The position numbers were made by a program, and so were the translations under genes. Positions 34,113 to 45,011 of a stretch of DNA of 64,000 nt are shown in pieces. The notes under the pieces are model-generated. The model saw only the letters and a program-made list of their open reading frames with translations. It searched no databases and was not told the origin of the DNA. Origin of the DNA: JAUSIF01 sp963711595 (GTDB taxonomy: Bacteria > Pseudomonadota > Alphaproteobacteria > Rhizobiales > Xanthobacteraceae). The stretch spans positions 186,001 to 250,000 of the forward strand of contig CAVQER010000007.1 of the NCBI GenBank assembly GCA_963711595.1, read 5' to 3'. The first letter of the stretch is position 1, and each line of letters begins with the position of its first letter.

Positions 34113-35870
34113 TCACAGGGGCAACTGCGGTCCGGCCGTTTCCGCCTTCTCGCGATCGGATTGCGTTGCGGTGGCCCGGATGAAAGTCCAGACAACGCGC
34201 GGCAGTGCGCGTACCTGATCGGCAATGACGATCTGGCTCGTGCGGCGCGGGCCATCGGTTGCGGACAGAAACACGCTTTCCTCGAGCTCGACGTTCATGT
34301 TCGGAGAGCTGAACAGCCAGCTTTCCTTGTTCGGCAACACGAGCAATACGCTGCTCCCGTCGGTCCGGCGGCTCGCCTTTACATTCGGATGGAGGTGAAA
34401 GCGGATCACGAAAGTGTCGGGCGCGTCGGTCGGAACCGCATCGCCTTCGGTCGTGAAGAAAACGTCTTCGCCGTCGAGCCGCTCGCCGTCCTCGGACAGC
34501 CGCCAGGAGCGCTGGTGCAATAGTCCAAAGCGGGTGGCGTATCCGTCGTGCATGGCGCGGACGACCTGCGCGCCGTTGCGATCACCGCGAGACACCCGCA
34601 GTGGTCCAGGCCCCTCGACGATGGGCGCGCCGATCAGCCGGTTGTAGGTCGCTCCGCCGAGAAAACGGCATGAGGAGGCGTCATTCAAAGTCACGGTCGA
34701 ATGGGCCGCAGTCGCGCGTGCTGCCGGCCGCCAGGCATCTCGGTTTGCGGCGGGCATGCCGCAATTGACGACGATGCGGCTGCGCGTGTGGGAAAATTCG
34801 AACGAAAGGCACCCAGCATGGGCCTCGTGGCTCAGCATCATCGGCGGGGGCGGACCCGTGTCGGCAATGATGATGCTCTCACCCGCCTCGATCCGCTGAT
34901 ATCCGGAGTGAGGCGCGTTGGACACCGGCGCGCCGCGCGCGTCGTCGTAGGCGAGGACGGTCGCAAGCAGATCGCCCGGCGTCGTGCCCATTCCGTTGAA
35001 CTGGGCGAAAGCGCCGTCGCGATGCCGGAAGAAACGGAGCATCGGCATCATGCGATCGATCGCGTTCAGCAGGCTGGTGGGTACCGGCGCACTGCGTGCT
35101 TCGAAGGATTGACGAAGGGGAAGCAGGTCGAGCAACAATTCGATGAGCACGCCCGGATTGCGGCTGACGTGACCGCCGTCGGGAAGGATTTGCCGATTGA
35201 GCTCGGCGGCAAGACGCCGCGCGCTCGATTTGAGAAGCCGCGTTTCGTCCTGAATGCAAAGACCAGCGAAGGTCAGGGCGATCGTCGCAAGCAGGCGCGG
35301 GTAGCCGTCGCGCGTGTCTCCGATCGTCCGCCGCAGATAGCGGACCTGTCGGGCGAGGCTCTTCAGGAACGAGCGATAGAAGACATGGTCTGCGCCTTCG
35401 AGAATGAGCGGCGCCTGCGTCAACCAGGAGATGATGCGGCGGGAGACTATTTCCGGCTCCCAGGCCATCGGATGGCCGCTGCCCTGGATCGCAATCCAAT
35501 CGCCGACAAGTGCGCGGGCGTTGACCTGCGCGATCGTAGTTCCCGCCGAACGCAGGTGCCGGAGCCAGTTAAAGCCAAGCAGGGCTTCCGCCCACTCGCG
35601 GGTCGGCGGCGGCATCTCGAATGGTGACCGGCCGTCCGTCGCAACCACTTTTCCGGCAAACGCGAAGCGACCGGCATAGAACTCGCTTGCGAGCGTCGGA
35701 TCGCCTGTGCGCAGATCCTGCGGTGCGATGAGCAGGCGTTCGGGCACGGAAAGGCCGATCCGCCACCGATAACGCGGATTGGCGGTGAGCCTTGTTACAA
35801 GCCTGCGCCAGCCGTGGGCGGCCACGAACCGCGCGAGCCGCACCCGCTCCGCAAGCCCTTCACAACTCAT
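34113..35870 (-). CDS. Heparinase II/III-family protein
   Basis: A 585-residue protein. The N-terminal half is an alpha-helical toroid region (residues ~100-340, e.g. LLATIALTFAGLCIQDE, GGHVSRNPGVLIELLLDLLPLR). The C-terminal half is the beta-sheet heparinase II/III domain (AGCLSFEFSHTRSRIVVNCG, STVTLNDASSCRF). Related enzymes are polysaccharide lyases, but the catalytic Tyr/His set cannot be confirmed by eye. This gene is regularly found between rsmB and purH in Rhizobiales. The start is set at an internal ATG (MSCEGLAERV); 46 upstream in-frame residues look non-coding. Substrate unknown. Confidence 0.8.
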   Translation of the reverse strand: MSCEGLAERVRLARFVAAHGWRRLVTRLTANPRYRWRIGLSVPERLLIAPQDLRTGDPTLASEFYAGRFAFAGKVVATDGRSPFEMPPPTREWAEALLGFNWLRHLRSAGTTIAQVNARALVGDWIAIQGSGHPMAWEPEIVSRRIISWLTQAPLILEGADHVFYRSFLKSLARQVRYLRRTIGDTRDGYPRLLATIALTFAGLCIQDETRLLKSSARRLAAELNRQILPDGGHVSRNPGVLIELLLDLLPLRQSFEARSAPVPTSLLNAIDRMMPMLRFFRHRDGAFAQFNGMGTTPGDLLATVLAYDDARGAPVSNAPHSGYQRIEAGESIIIADTGPPPPMMLSHEAHAGCLSFEFSHTRSRIVVNCGMPAANRDAWRPAARATAAHSTVTLNDASSCRFLGGATYNRLIGAPIVEGPGPLRVSRGDRNGAQVVRAMHDGYATRFGLLHQRSWRLSEDGERLDGEDVFFTTEGDAVPTDAPDTFVIRFHLHPNVKASRRTDGSSVLLVLPNKESWLFSSPNMNVELEESVFLSATDGPRRTSQIVIADQVRALPRVVWTFIRATATQSDREKAETAGPQLPL

Positions 35871-35965
35871 CGCGTCGATTGCCTCTTTTCGACGGGACGC
35901 CGCGCGCCCGCTCCCTCGGTGACAACATATCGAAGCGGACTCCTGTGTCCAACCGCCGAGCAAAC

Positions 35966-37303
35966 CTAGGAAAAACGCCGCAACCGCGCGGAATAAAAGC
36001 CGTCGCAACCGGAAAGACGAGGGTCGGGGTCGGGCAAGTGGCTGGGCAGCGTTCGCAAGTCTCCGGCTCTGCTAACGAACGATTCGATGTGGCCGACTTC
36101 CGACGGCATGACTGGGACACGGACAAAATCGGATTGGCGCGCGAGAAACGAATCGATCTGCAGCTCTCCTTCCTCAGGCTCCAGCGAGCAGGTTGCGTAG
36201 ACGAGCAAACCTCCCGGTCGGGTGAGCGCGGCGGCGCGTTCGAGGAGACGCGATTGCAAGGCTGAAAGCTTTACGACGTCGTCAGGCGCCTTCTGCCAAG
36301 GGATGTCAGGGTGGCGGCGGACCGTACCCGTGGCCGTGCACGGCGCGTCGAGCAATACCGCGTCGAACGGCTCTGCCTCCCATTTCGTCGCATCGGCCGC
36401 TACCGTTTCGGCACCAAGGCCGAGACGAGCAAGATTCTCCTTCAATCGTTCGAGACGCGCTGCCGACCGGTCTACGGCGACGACGCGTGCGCCACCCGCC
36501 GCGAGCTGAGCAGTCTTGCCGCCAGGCGCGGCGCAGAGGTCGGCTACCGATCGTCCGGCGACGTTGCCGAGGAGCCGCACAGGCAGGGCGGCGGCTGCGT
36601 CCTGGATCCACCAGTGGCCTTCTTCATAGCCAGGCAGGGCCGCGATCGGGCCCCCATCCGCGAGACGAATCGAACCCGTCGGAAGCAGACGGCCGCGAAG
36701 TCGATCGGCCCAGAGCAAAGCATCGGACTTCACCGTGAGATCAAGCGATGGCTCATGCCTGTGCGCCGCCATGATCTCGGCAGCCTGCTCCACGCCGTAG
36801 TGCTGCCGCCAGCGTTCGAGTAGCCAAGCAGGCGTATCGAAGGCGGGATCAATCGCGGCAAGGCGTTTGCGGCCATCGCGCGCTACACCGCGCAACACGG
36901 CATTGGCGAGACCGGCGTAGCGCTTGTTGCGCTGCGCGGAGGCGAGCTGCACCGACAGATCGACCGCTGCATGATCGGGCACGTCGAGGAAGAGGATTTG
37001 TGCAGCGCCGAGCAACAGCGCGACTTCCAATTGCGGTGCGGATTTCGGCAATCCGCGCTCCAGGAAGGTGTGGAGCAATGCACGTAACGTGCCGAGCCGA
37101 CGCAGCACCGTCGCGACCAACATGCGCACAAGCGCACGATCGCGCGCGGCAAGGCCCTTGAGACCTTCGATACCCGATTCGGGATCGAGAACTGCATCGA
37201 GCGGCCGTCCGCGCTGAAGGATGGCGAACAGCGCGGCAGCCGCGATCTTCCTACTCGAGAATCCGGGCGCCTCGGCGCGCGGTTCGGCCCGCGCGCCGTT
37301 CAA
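35966..37303 (-). CDS. rsmB: RsmB-family 16S rRNA m5C methyltransferase
   Basis: SAM-dependent m5C methyltransferase (Fmu/RsmB, m5C967). An N-terminal NusB-like helical domain (residues ~20-140) precedes the Rossmann domain with SAM motif DLCAAPGGKTAQL (~250-262), the two catalytic cysteines in LLDAPCTATGT and YATCSLEPEEGE, and the C-terminal GCDGFYSARL. The start is uncertain: TTG at 37303 has GAGGG upstream and begins 11 bases after htpX, while TTG at 37369 would overlap htpX. No ATG fits. Confidence 0.9.
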   Translation of the reverse strand: MNGARAEPRAEAPGFSSRKIAAAALFAILQRGRPLDAVLDPESGIEGLKGLAARDRALVRMLVATVLRRLGTLRALLHTFLERGLPKSAPQLEVALLLGAAQILFLDVPDHAAVDLSVQLASAQRNKRYAGLANAVLRGVARDGRKRLAAIDPAFDTPAWLLERWRQHYGVEQAAEIMAAHRHEPSLDLTVKSDALLWADRLRGRLLPTGSIRLADGGPIAALPGYEEGHWWIQDAAAALPVRLLGNVAGRSVADLCAAPGGKTAQLAAGGARVVAVDRSAARLERLKENLARLGLGAETVAADATKWEAEPFDAVLLDAPCTATGTVRRHPDIPWQKAPDDVVKLSALQSRLLERAAALTRPGGLLVYATCSLEPEEGELQIDSFLARQSDFVRVPVMPSEVGHIESFVSRAGDLRTLPSHLPDPDPRLSGCDGFYSARLRRFS

Positions 37304-37313
37304 AGATCGGCCC

Positions 37314-38231
37314 TCAGCCCCATGGGTTGTGTCGCGCGGCCCAGGGCCCTGCGCTCGGGGCAGTGTCAAAGTCCGCGGCGCTCAGATCGCCCATTTCACT
37401 CGCAAGCTCTTCCAACGCAGCAATCCGATTCTCGGTTGCGGGATGCGTCGAAAAGAGATTGTCCATCCGCGCACCGGAGAGCGGATTGACGATGAACAAA
37501 TGCGCGGTGGCTGGATTGGCTTCGGCAGGCTCGTTCGGGATCCGCTGGGCCGCGTTCGAGATCTTCGCCAGCGCCGACGCGAGCCAACGCGGGCGTCCGA
37601 CGATCTGCCCGCCGAGGCGGTCCGCTTGGTATTCGCGCGAGCGGCTGATCGCCATCTGCACGATCATGGCTGCGATCGGCGCGAGGACGACGACGAGTAT
37701 CAGTCCGACGATGCCGAGCGGATTGTTGTTGCGGTTGCCGCCGAAGAACATACCGAACTGCGCGAGCATCGAAATCGCGCCGGCAATCGTCGCGGTAATT
37801 GTCATCGTCAGTGTGTCGTGATTCTTGATGTGCGCGAGCTCGTGCGCAATGACGCCCGCGACTTCCTCGCGACTCAGCGCGTTGAGGAGACCGGTCGTCG
37901 CGGCGACCGCCGCGTTCTGCGGATTGCGGCCGGTCGCGAATGCATTGGGCTGCGGATTATCCATGAGATAGACGCGCGGCATCGGAAGGCCGGCGCGGCC
38001 GGCAAGCTCGCCCACGAGGCTGTAGTATTCGGGAGCCGATGACTCGTCGACCTCCTGCGCACCGTTCATGCGCAGGACCATCTTGTCGGAGTTCCAGTAG
38101 GCGAACATGTTCGTCGCGGCAGCGACGAGGAAAGCGATCAGCATTCCGCTTTCGCCGCCGATCACGAATCCGACAGCCATGAACAGCGCCGTAAGTCCGG
38201 CGAGCAGCATGGCGGTCTTCAGGTAATTCAT
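37314..38231 (-). CDS. htpX: HtpX, zinc protease of the inner membrane
   Basis: Membrane metalloprotease for quality control with FtsH. Two N-terminal helices (about 5-45) are followed by the zinc motif H130-E-L-A-H134, two more helices near 145-190 and the third-ligand region SREYQADRLGG. 305 residues. The C-terminus is longer than in E. coli, ending ADFDTAPSAGPWAARHNPWG. It is co-directional with rsmB and divergent from the DUF1674 gene. Confidence 0.95.
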   Translation of the reverse strand: MNYLKTAMLLAGLTALFMAVGFVIGGESGMLIAFLVAAATNMFAYWNSDKMVLRMNGAQEVDESSAPEYYSLVGELAGRAGLPMPRVYLMDNPQPNAFATGRNPQNAAVAATTGLLNALSREEVAGVIAHELAHIKNHDTLTMTITATIAGAISMLAQFGMFFGGNRNNNPLGIVGLILVVVLAPIAAMIVQMAISRSREYQADRLGGQIVGRPRWLASALAKISNAAQRIPNEPAEANPATAHLFIVNPLSGARMDNLFSTHPATENRIAALEELASEMGDLSAADFDTAPSAGPWAARHNPWG

Positions 38232-38338
38232 CGTTTCCTCCGAACGGCCACGGGCCGCCCCCGACCGGAAAACATGGGTGGGCGGGGGTTCCTGCGCAAG
38301 GCGCTTGACCGCGGGCCGGACGGGTGTTCGAAGACCCT

Positions 38339-38554
38339 ATGGCCAAGCCCTTCCAAAAGCCGGAAGCAGGTGAACGCCGGTCGAAACCCCTGACGCCGGC
38401 GGCTGAACGTGCGCTCGCTGAAGCAGCGGCGCGGCGCGCCGAGATCGACGCGCGCGCAAAGGCGATGCCGAAAGAGCACGGCGGCCGCGCCGGCCCCGAT
38501 CCAGTCCGCTACGGCGACTGGGAGAACAAGGGAATCGCCAGCGACTTCTCCTGA
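38339..38554 (+). CDS. DUF1674 / SDHAF4-like small protein
   Basis: A 71-residue protein ending in PDPVRYGDWENKGIASDF, the hallmark of the DUF1674 family, whose mitochondrial member SDHAF4 (Sdh8) protects flavinylated SdhA before succinate dehydrogenase assembly. A similar role here is an inference. The internal ATG is preferred to a GTG five codons earlier. It lies in a divergent spacer from htpX. Confidence 0.85.
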   Translation: MAKPFQKPEAGERRSKPLTPAAERALAEAAARRAEIDARAKAMPKEHGGRAGPDPVRYGDWENKGIASDFS

Positions 38555-38638
38555 GCGGCGCTGTCCAGCACGCGAACGCTGCGCGTGTGGCGCGCGGCGT
38601 CGCCTCCCGTATAGTTGTCTCGACGGGAGGCGTGAGCG

Positions 38639-39358
38639 ATGGCGGAAAAGAAAACGACGTTCGTACTCATTCACGGCGCTTGGGGCGGCGGCTGGAACTA
38701 TCAGCGGGTCGCGGAAGCTCTGCGCGCGCGAGGCCATGTTGTCTACGCGCCAAGCCTCACCGGATGCGGCGAGCGTGCGCACTTGCTGAACGGAACGGTG
38801 AATCTCTCGACGCACATCCAGGACGTCGTCAATCTGTTCAAGTACGAGAGCATCGAACGGGCGGTGCTTGCGGGTCACTCCTACGGCGGGATGGTGATCA
38901 CCGGCGCGGCGGACCGAATCCCCGAGAAGATTTCCGCGCTCGTCTATCTCGACGCCTTCTTGCCGGGGAACAACCAGTCGGTCTGGGACATCAACATTCC
39001 GGCGAACACAGCGCGCTATGTAGCGAGTGCCGGCGATGCAGGCGGACACGCAATTCCTTCGCCGCCCGCGTCATTCTGGAATCTGAACGCGAACGACGTG
39101 CCGCTCTATGAGAAGCTCACAGGACCGCATCCACTTGCGGCGCTGACCGAGCGGCTCCGGCTTTCCGGCGGACACGCCTCCATCAAGAAGCGCATCTATG
39201 TGCACGGCACCGACCTCGGACGGCCGAGCCCGTTCAAGCCGTTTTACGAAAAATGCAAGGCCGACCCCGCGTGGGAAACGCACGCGCTCCCGTGCGGGCA
39301 CGACGTCATGATGGACCTGCCCGAGGAGACGCTCGAGATTCTGCTCAGCGCAATCTGA
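38639..39358 (+). CDS. Alpha/beta hydrolase, esterase-like
   Basis: A 239-residue alpha/beta-hydrolase with oxyanion motif HGAWGGGWN, nucleophile elbow GHS81YGG and catalytic histidine in CGHDVMMDLPEE; the acid is probably in HGTDLGRP. The pattern resembles plant methylesterase / hydroxynitrile-lyase and bacterial small-ester hydrolases. The real substrate cannot be told. The next gene, an L,D-transpeptidase, ends three bases away on the opposite strand. Confidence 0.83.
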   Translation: MAEKKTTFVLIHGAWGGGWNYQRVAEALRARGHVVYAPSLTGCGERAHLLNGTVNLSTHIQDVVNLFKYESIERAVLAGHSYGGMVITGAADRIPEKISALVYLDAFLPGNNQSVWDINIPANTARYVASAGDAGGHAIPSPPASFWNLNANDVPLYEKLTGPHPLAALTERLRLSGGHASIKKRIYVHGTDLGRPSPFKPFYEKCKADPAWETHALPCGHDVMMDLPEETLEILLSAI

Positions 39359-39361
39359 CGG

Positions 39362-39865
39362 TCAGTGCTCGATCACCACTCGCGTGCCCACGCTGACGCG
39401 TTCGTAGAGGTCGACCACGTCCTGGTTGTACATGCGGAAGCAACCGTAAGAGACGAAGCCGCCGACCGAGCCCGGCGCATTGGTGCCGTGGATCGCGTAC
39501 TCGCCGCCCGAGAGCGTGAGTGCCGCGGCCCCCATCGGATTGCTCGCCGTTCCGCCCGGGATGACATTAGGAAGGCGAGGATTGTCGCGCTTGACGTCGG
39601 CCGGCGGCGACCAGGCGGGCTTCAGGTACTTCCCGGTGATCGATGAATTGCCAAACCACTGCTTGCCGGAACGGCCGACGCCGACCGGATAACGCACGGC
39701 CCGTCCATCTCCGAGGACATAGTACAGACGACGCTCGCTGGTTTTGATGACGATGGTGCCGGCATAGTGACCGTCAAAGCGAACGGTCTCCCGTGCATCA
39801 GCCGGCGACGCAAACAAGGCTAACAGCAGGGCAAACAGTGCCCCGTACTCGATACGCATGCGCAT
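39362..39865 (-). CDS. L,D-transpeptidase (YkuD domain), secreted
   Basis: Second L,D-transpeptidase of the window, 167 residues. A signal peptide (about 1-24, ALFALLLALFASPADA) is followed by a YkuD domain with H126 in YAIHGTNAPGSVGG and catalytic C142 in SYGCFRM. It resembles ErfK/YbiS-type enzymes that make 3-3 crosslinks or anchor proteins to peptidoglycan. Two in-frame ATGs two codons apart are possible starts. It lies downstream of acs on the same strand. Confidence 0.92.
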   Translation of the reverse strand: MRMRIEYGALFALLLALFASPADARETVRFDGHYAGTIVIKTSERRLYYVLGDGRAVRYPVGVGRSGKQWFGNSSITGKYLKPAWSPPADVKRDNPRLPNVIPGGTASNPMGAAALTLSGGEYAIHGTNAPGSVGGFVSYGCFRMYNQDVVDLYERVSVGTRVVIEH

Positions 39866-39954
39866 GACGCTACCCCCCAGTGACGCAACTAACTCCAGTT
39901 TAACCGGCGGCTCAGCCGCCCCGGCACACTCGCTTTCGTCGAAGTACCTAACGC

Positions 39955-41902
<1,948 letters not shown>

Positions 41903-42026
41903 CGGTCCTCCCGGTCGGGCCGGCTGAGCCGGCCTCATTTGTCTTCTGTCCCAAGGCATTATGCGAAAGCGAGACCCACGCGACAAGGCGCGCAGGCTGC
42001 AACTTTGGACCCGCTGGGCGGCCGCC

Positions 42027-42428
42027 TCAGCTCCCGAAAGCGCCGATCACCGCACCCATGATCAGGAGCACCCCAAGCCAGTGGCCACCGTCGATCACGG
42101 TGAGCATCGGCTTGCGGACGCCGAACGCGTAATTCACCGCGAGGGTGGTGATGACAAAGCCGAACCAGCAGAAGGCCGCAGAAATGATGCCGCTGCGGAT
42201 TGTCACCGGACCCATGTGCGCGATCAGGCCGGCGAGCACCCAGGCCATGACCAGGTTGGCGACAATCGCAATGAGGAAAGGCGTCTTGCTCGTATCGAGG
42301 TCTGCCCGCGTCTTTCCGATCGCGTCCAGCCAGGGACTTGCGAGCGACATGTAATAGACGGCACCGAATCCAAATCCCGCGAGTGCCGCGATCACGACGG
42401 CGAGATAGTTGATGCCGGCGAATGTCAT
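42027..42428 (-). CDS. DUF1761 membrane protein
   Basis: A 133-residue protein with four predicted membrane helices (about 5-25, 50-70, 78-98, 110-130) matching the DUF1761 family: YLAVVIAALAGFGFGAVYY and GIISAAFCWFGFVITT. No function is known. It lies between the EVE-domain gene and acs on the same strand, with small gaps, and may be part of the tsaD-gpsA-EVE run. Confidence 0.84.
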   Translation of the reverse strand: MTFAGINYLAVVIAALAGFGFGAVYYMSLASPWLDAIGKTRADLDTSKTPFLIAIVANLVMAWVLAGLIAHMGPVTIRSGIISAAFCWFGFVITTLAVNYAFGVRKPMLTVIDGGHWLGVLLIMGAVIGAFGS

Positions 42429-42450
42429 ACTGCGCTCCTAAGATGACGGG

Positions 42451-42870
42451 TCACTGTTTGTAGCCCCCGAGCCTGCAGACGGTAGCCCATTCGGCGGGCG
42501 TGACGGGCTGCACCGAGAGCCGGGAGACGCGGACGAGAACCATATCCTTCAATTGCTTTTCGGTTCGGCATTGCGCGAGTGTCACCGGTTGCGGAAACGG
42601 CGCGACCGCACGGACGTCGACAAGTCCGAAGGCGCCGGTTTTGTCGGTCGGATCTTTGCGGTATTCGCCGATCACCTCGACGACACCGACGATCTGCTTT
42701 TCGTCACCCGTGTGATAAAAGAAGGCGCGGTCACCCTTCTTCATCTTCTTCAGATTCGCTTTCGCCTGGAAATTGCGCACGCCCTCCCAAGCCGTGCCCT
42801 TCGCGCCGGCCTTCACCTGATCGTCCCACGACCACGTGGACGGCTCGGTCTTGATCAACCAGTGACTCAT
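42451..42870 (-). CDS. EVE-domain protein
   Basis: A 139-residue EVE/PUA-like protein: HWLIKTEPSTWSWDDQ, GTAWEGVRNFQAKANLKKMKKGDRAFFYHTGDEKQIVGVVEV, the family core. EVE domains bind modified bases (5mC or 5hmC in relatives). Here it is a single domain, not fused to a nuclease. It starts three bases after gpsA, with which it sits in an alphaproteobacterial cluster, so a housekeeping role is more likely than a defence role. Confidence 0.91.
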   Translation of the reverse strand: MSHWLIKTEPSTWSWDDQVKAGAKGTAWEGVRNFQAKANLKKMKKGDRAFFYHTGDEKQIVGVVEVIGEYRKDPTDKTGAFGLVDVRAVAPFPQPVTLAQCRTEKQLKDMVLVRVSRLSVQPVTPAEWATVCRLGGYKQ

Positions 42871-42873
42871 GAC

Positions 42874-43866
42874 TCAAATCTCCGCGCCTGTTGGCCGCGC
42901 AAGAAGCCGGGCGATCGCGCCTTCGATGTCGAGACGGCCGGCTAGGACGTCGTCGACGGCTTCGGCGACTGGCATGTCGACCTCCTTGGCGCGCGCCATC
43001 TCCACCAGTACCGAGGCGGTGAATGCACCTTCGGCGAGCTTGCCAGCGCCGGCCTCGGACGGACTCTTGCCGGCACCGAGCGCGACGCCAAGGGCGTAAT
43101 TTCGCGACTGCGGGGACGTACAAGTCAAGATCAGATCGCCGAGGCCCGACAAGCCCGTGAGTGTTTCGGTTTTGGCACCATAGGCGCGGCCAAAGCGGAG
43201 CAGTTCGCCAAATCCGCGTGTCGTCAGCGCGGCCTGCGCGCTCGCGCCAAGCTTGCGGCCGACCACGATGCCGGCAGCAATCGCGAGGACGTTCTTCGCG
43301 GCGCCGCCGATTTCAACGCCGCGCACGTCGGCGGAATGATAGACGCGAAATGTCTGTGAACGCAGCGCTTCCGCGAGAGCGGCGGCAACTCCCGCATCCG
43401 CTGCGGCGACGGTGACCGCGGTTGGAGAACCGCGCGCCACATCGGCCGCGAAGCTTGGACCGGAGAGGACCGCCGGCGCGCAGGTCGGGATCGCCTCGGC
43501 GAGAATCTCCGTTACGAACCGCCGCGTCTTGCGTTCGATTCCCTTGGCGCATGTCACGACCGGTAGACCGGAGCGGACATAACGCGCGAGTTCTAGCGCC
43601 ACCCCCCGCATGGACTGCGCGGGCACTGCGAGGACCAGTACATCGGCATTTGCGGCCTGCTCCAGCGACGGCGTCGCCATGACTTCGGCCGCGATCGCGA
43701 CGCCGGGCAAACGTGCGGGGTTCGTTCGGCGCTCGCCGATCTCGGCGACGATCGCTGCGTTGCGGGCATAGAGCGTGACCGAGCGATGGGCACGCGCCGC
43801 CGCATTTGCCAGCGCCGTGCCCCAGGCACCCGCGCCGATAATACTGACTCGTTGGAGTGCTGGCAT
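42874..43866 (-). CDS. gpsA: Glycerol-3-phosphate dehydrogenase [NAD(P)+] (GpsA)
   Basis: Makes sn-glycerol 3-phosphate for phospholipids. The dinucleotide motif is G11-A-G-A-W-G16, followed by the AKGIE and GGAAKNVLAIAAGI blocks, the last bearing the catalytic lysine. Internal ATG (MPALQRV) is used, giving 330 residues; the earlier ATG adds 16 residues lacking homology. It follows tsaD after 14 bases. Confidence 0.95.
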   Translation of the reverse strand: MPALQRVSIIGAGAWGTALANAAARAHRSVTLYARNAAIVAEIGERRTNPARLPGVAIAAEVMATPSLEQAANADVLVLAVPAQSMRGVALELARYVRSGLPVVTCAKGIERKTRRFVTEILAEAIPTCAPAVLSGPSFAADVARGSPTAVTVAAADAGVAAALAEALRSQTFRVYHSADVRGVEIGGAAKNVLAIAAGIVVGRKLGASAQAALTTRGFGELLRFGRAYGAKTETLTGLSGLGDLILTCTSPQSRNYALGVALGAGKSPSEAGAGKLAEGAFTASVLVEMARAKEVDMPVAEAVDDVLAGRLDIEGAIARLLARPTGAEI

Positions 43867-43880
43867 GCCGGGCGCGTGTT

Positions 43881-44924
43881 TCAGGTCGGCGCCGCAACTT
43901 CGCCAAGCGGCCATCGCGCGCGCGGACTTGTCTCAAGCCCATCGACGAGACCGCGCGCCAATCTCTCCGCGCCGGCCCACGCGATCATGGCTCCGTTGTC
44001 CGTGCACAGTTCCGGAGGCGGGAGCATGAGCGGCATTGCGAGTTCACCCGACACTGCCTCCAGCGCGTCACGGATCGTGCGGTTCGCGCCGACTCCGCCA
44101 GCGACGACAAGGGCGCGCGGCTTCCACGCGCTGTTTCGCAATCCTGCAAGAGCAACACGAATCCGATCGATGACGACATCGACAATTGCCGCCTGAAAAC
44201 TCGCGCAAAGATCCGCAACGCTTTCCTCGGAAAGCGGGGCCACGCGCTCCGCTTCGATCCGTACTGCCGTCTTCAATCCGGAGAGCGAGAAATTCGGCTC
44301 CGGCCGGCCGAGCATCGGCCGAGGCAGGTTGAACCGGGTCGGATCGCCGGCGGCAGCGCAGCGCTCGACTTCGGGTCCGCCGGGGTAGGGCAGACCGAGC
44401 ATCTTCGCGGTCTTGTCGAAGGCTTCGCCGATCGCGTCGTCGATCGTGCCGCCGATGAAGCGGTAGCGGCCAACATCCTCGACCGATATCAACTGGGTGT
44501 GACCCCCGGAGGCGAGAAGAAGCAGGAAAGGAAAACTCAGGCGATGGGTCAGGCGCACCGTCAGCGCATGTGCTTCGAGGTGGTTGACGGCAATGAGCGG
44601 CTTGCCCGCGACGAGCGCGATGGATTTTGCCGTGGTCAGACCGACAATGACCCCGCCGATCAATCCGGGACCGGCAGCAGCAGCGACAGCATCGAGCTGT
44701 GCATAGCTCACGCCCGCTTGCTCCATGGCGCGACGAATGACGCCGTCCAGTAACTCAACGTGCGCTCGCGCGGCGATCTCCGGCACCACGCCGCCGTAGT
44801 TCCGATGCTCGTCGAGCTGCGAATGAATGATGTTCGAGCGGATCGAACCTTGGCCCTGGCCATCGCGATGCACGACCGCGGCGGCGGTCTCATCGCAGGT
44901 GGTCTCAATGCCAAGAACGAGCAT
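43881..44924 (-). CDS. tsaD: TsaD, tRNA N6-threonylcarbamoyladenosine transferase
   Basis: Kinase-like subunit that, with TsaB and TsaE, transfers threonylcarbamoyl to A37 of ANN-decoding tRNAs. The start LVLGIETTCDETAAA, the metal-binding HLEAH (~residues 112-116), ASGGHTQL and GGVGANRTIR are all present. 347 residues from the internal ATG; an earlier ATG would overlap the divergent hemC promoter. First gene of the tsaD-gpsA-EVE-DUF1761-acs run, divergent from hemC. Confidence 0.96.
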   Translation of the reverse strand: MLVLGIETTCDETAAAVVHRDGQGQGSIRSNIIHSQLDEHRNYGGVVPEIAARAHVELLDGVIRRAMEQAGVSYAQLDAVAAAAGPGLIGGVIVGLTTAKSIALVAGKPLIAVNHLEAHALTVRLTHRLSFPFLLLLASGGHTQLISVEDVGRYRFIGGTIDDAIGEAFDKTAKMLGLPYPGGPEVERCAAAGDPTRFNLPRPMLGRPEPNFSLSGLKTAVRIEAERVAPLSEESVADLCASFQAAIVDVVIDRIRVALAGLRNSAWKPRALVVAGGVGANRTIRDALEAVSGELAMPLMLPPPELCTDNGAMIAWAGAERLARGLVDGLETSPRARWPLGEVAAPT

Positions 44925-45011
44925 TTCGCACGCCTCCAGGCGCGGCCAGTCAGCAGGAACTAGCAGGATTTCCGATTTCCGCCCATCCATGTGGTATCGG
45001 TCGAATGCGCC

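Noticed and set aside
39905..39920. GC hairpin after acs as a terminator
   Set aside because: The stem is only six pairs and no T-tract follows on the minus strand.
42451..42870. EVE domain as part of a modified-DNA restriction system
   Set aside because: There is no nuclease or methyltransferase nearby; the gene is in a metabolic cluster shared by relatives.
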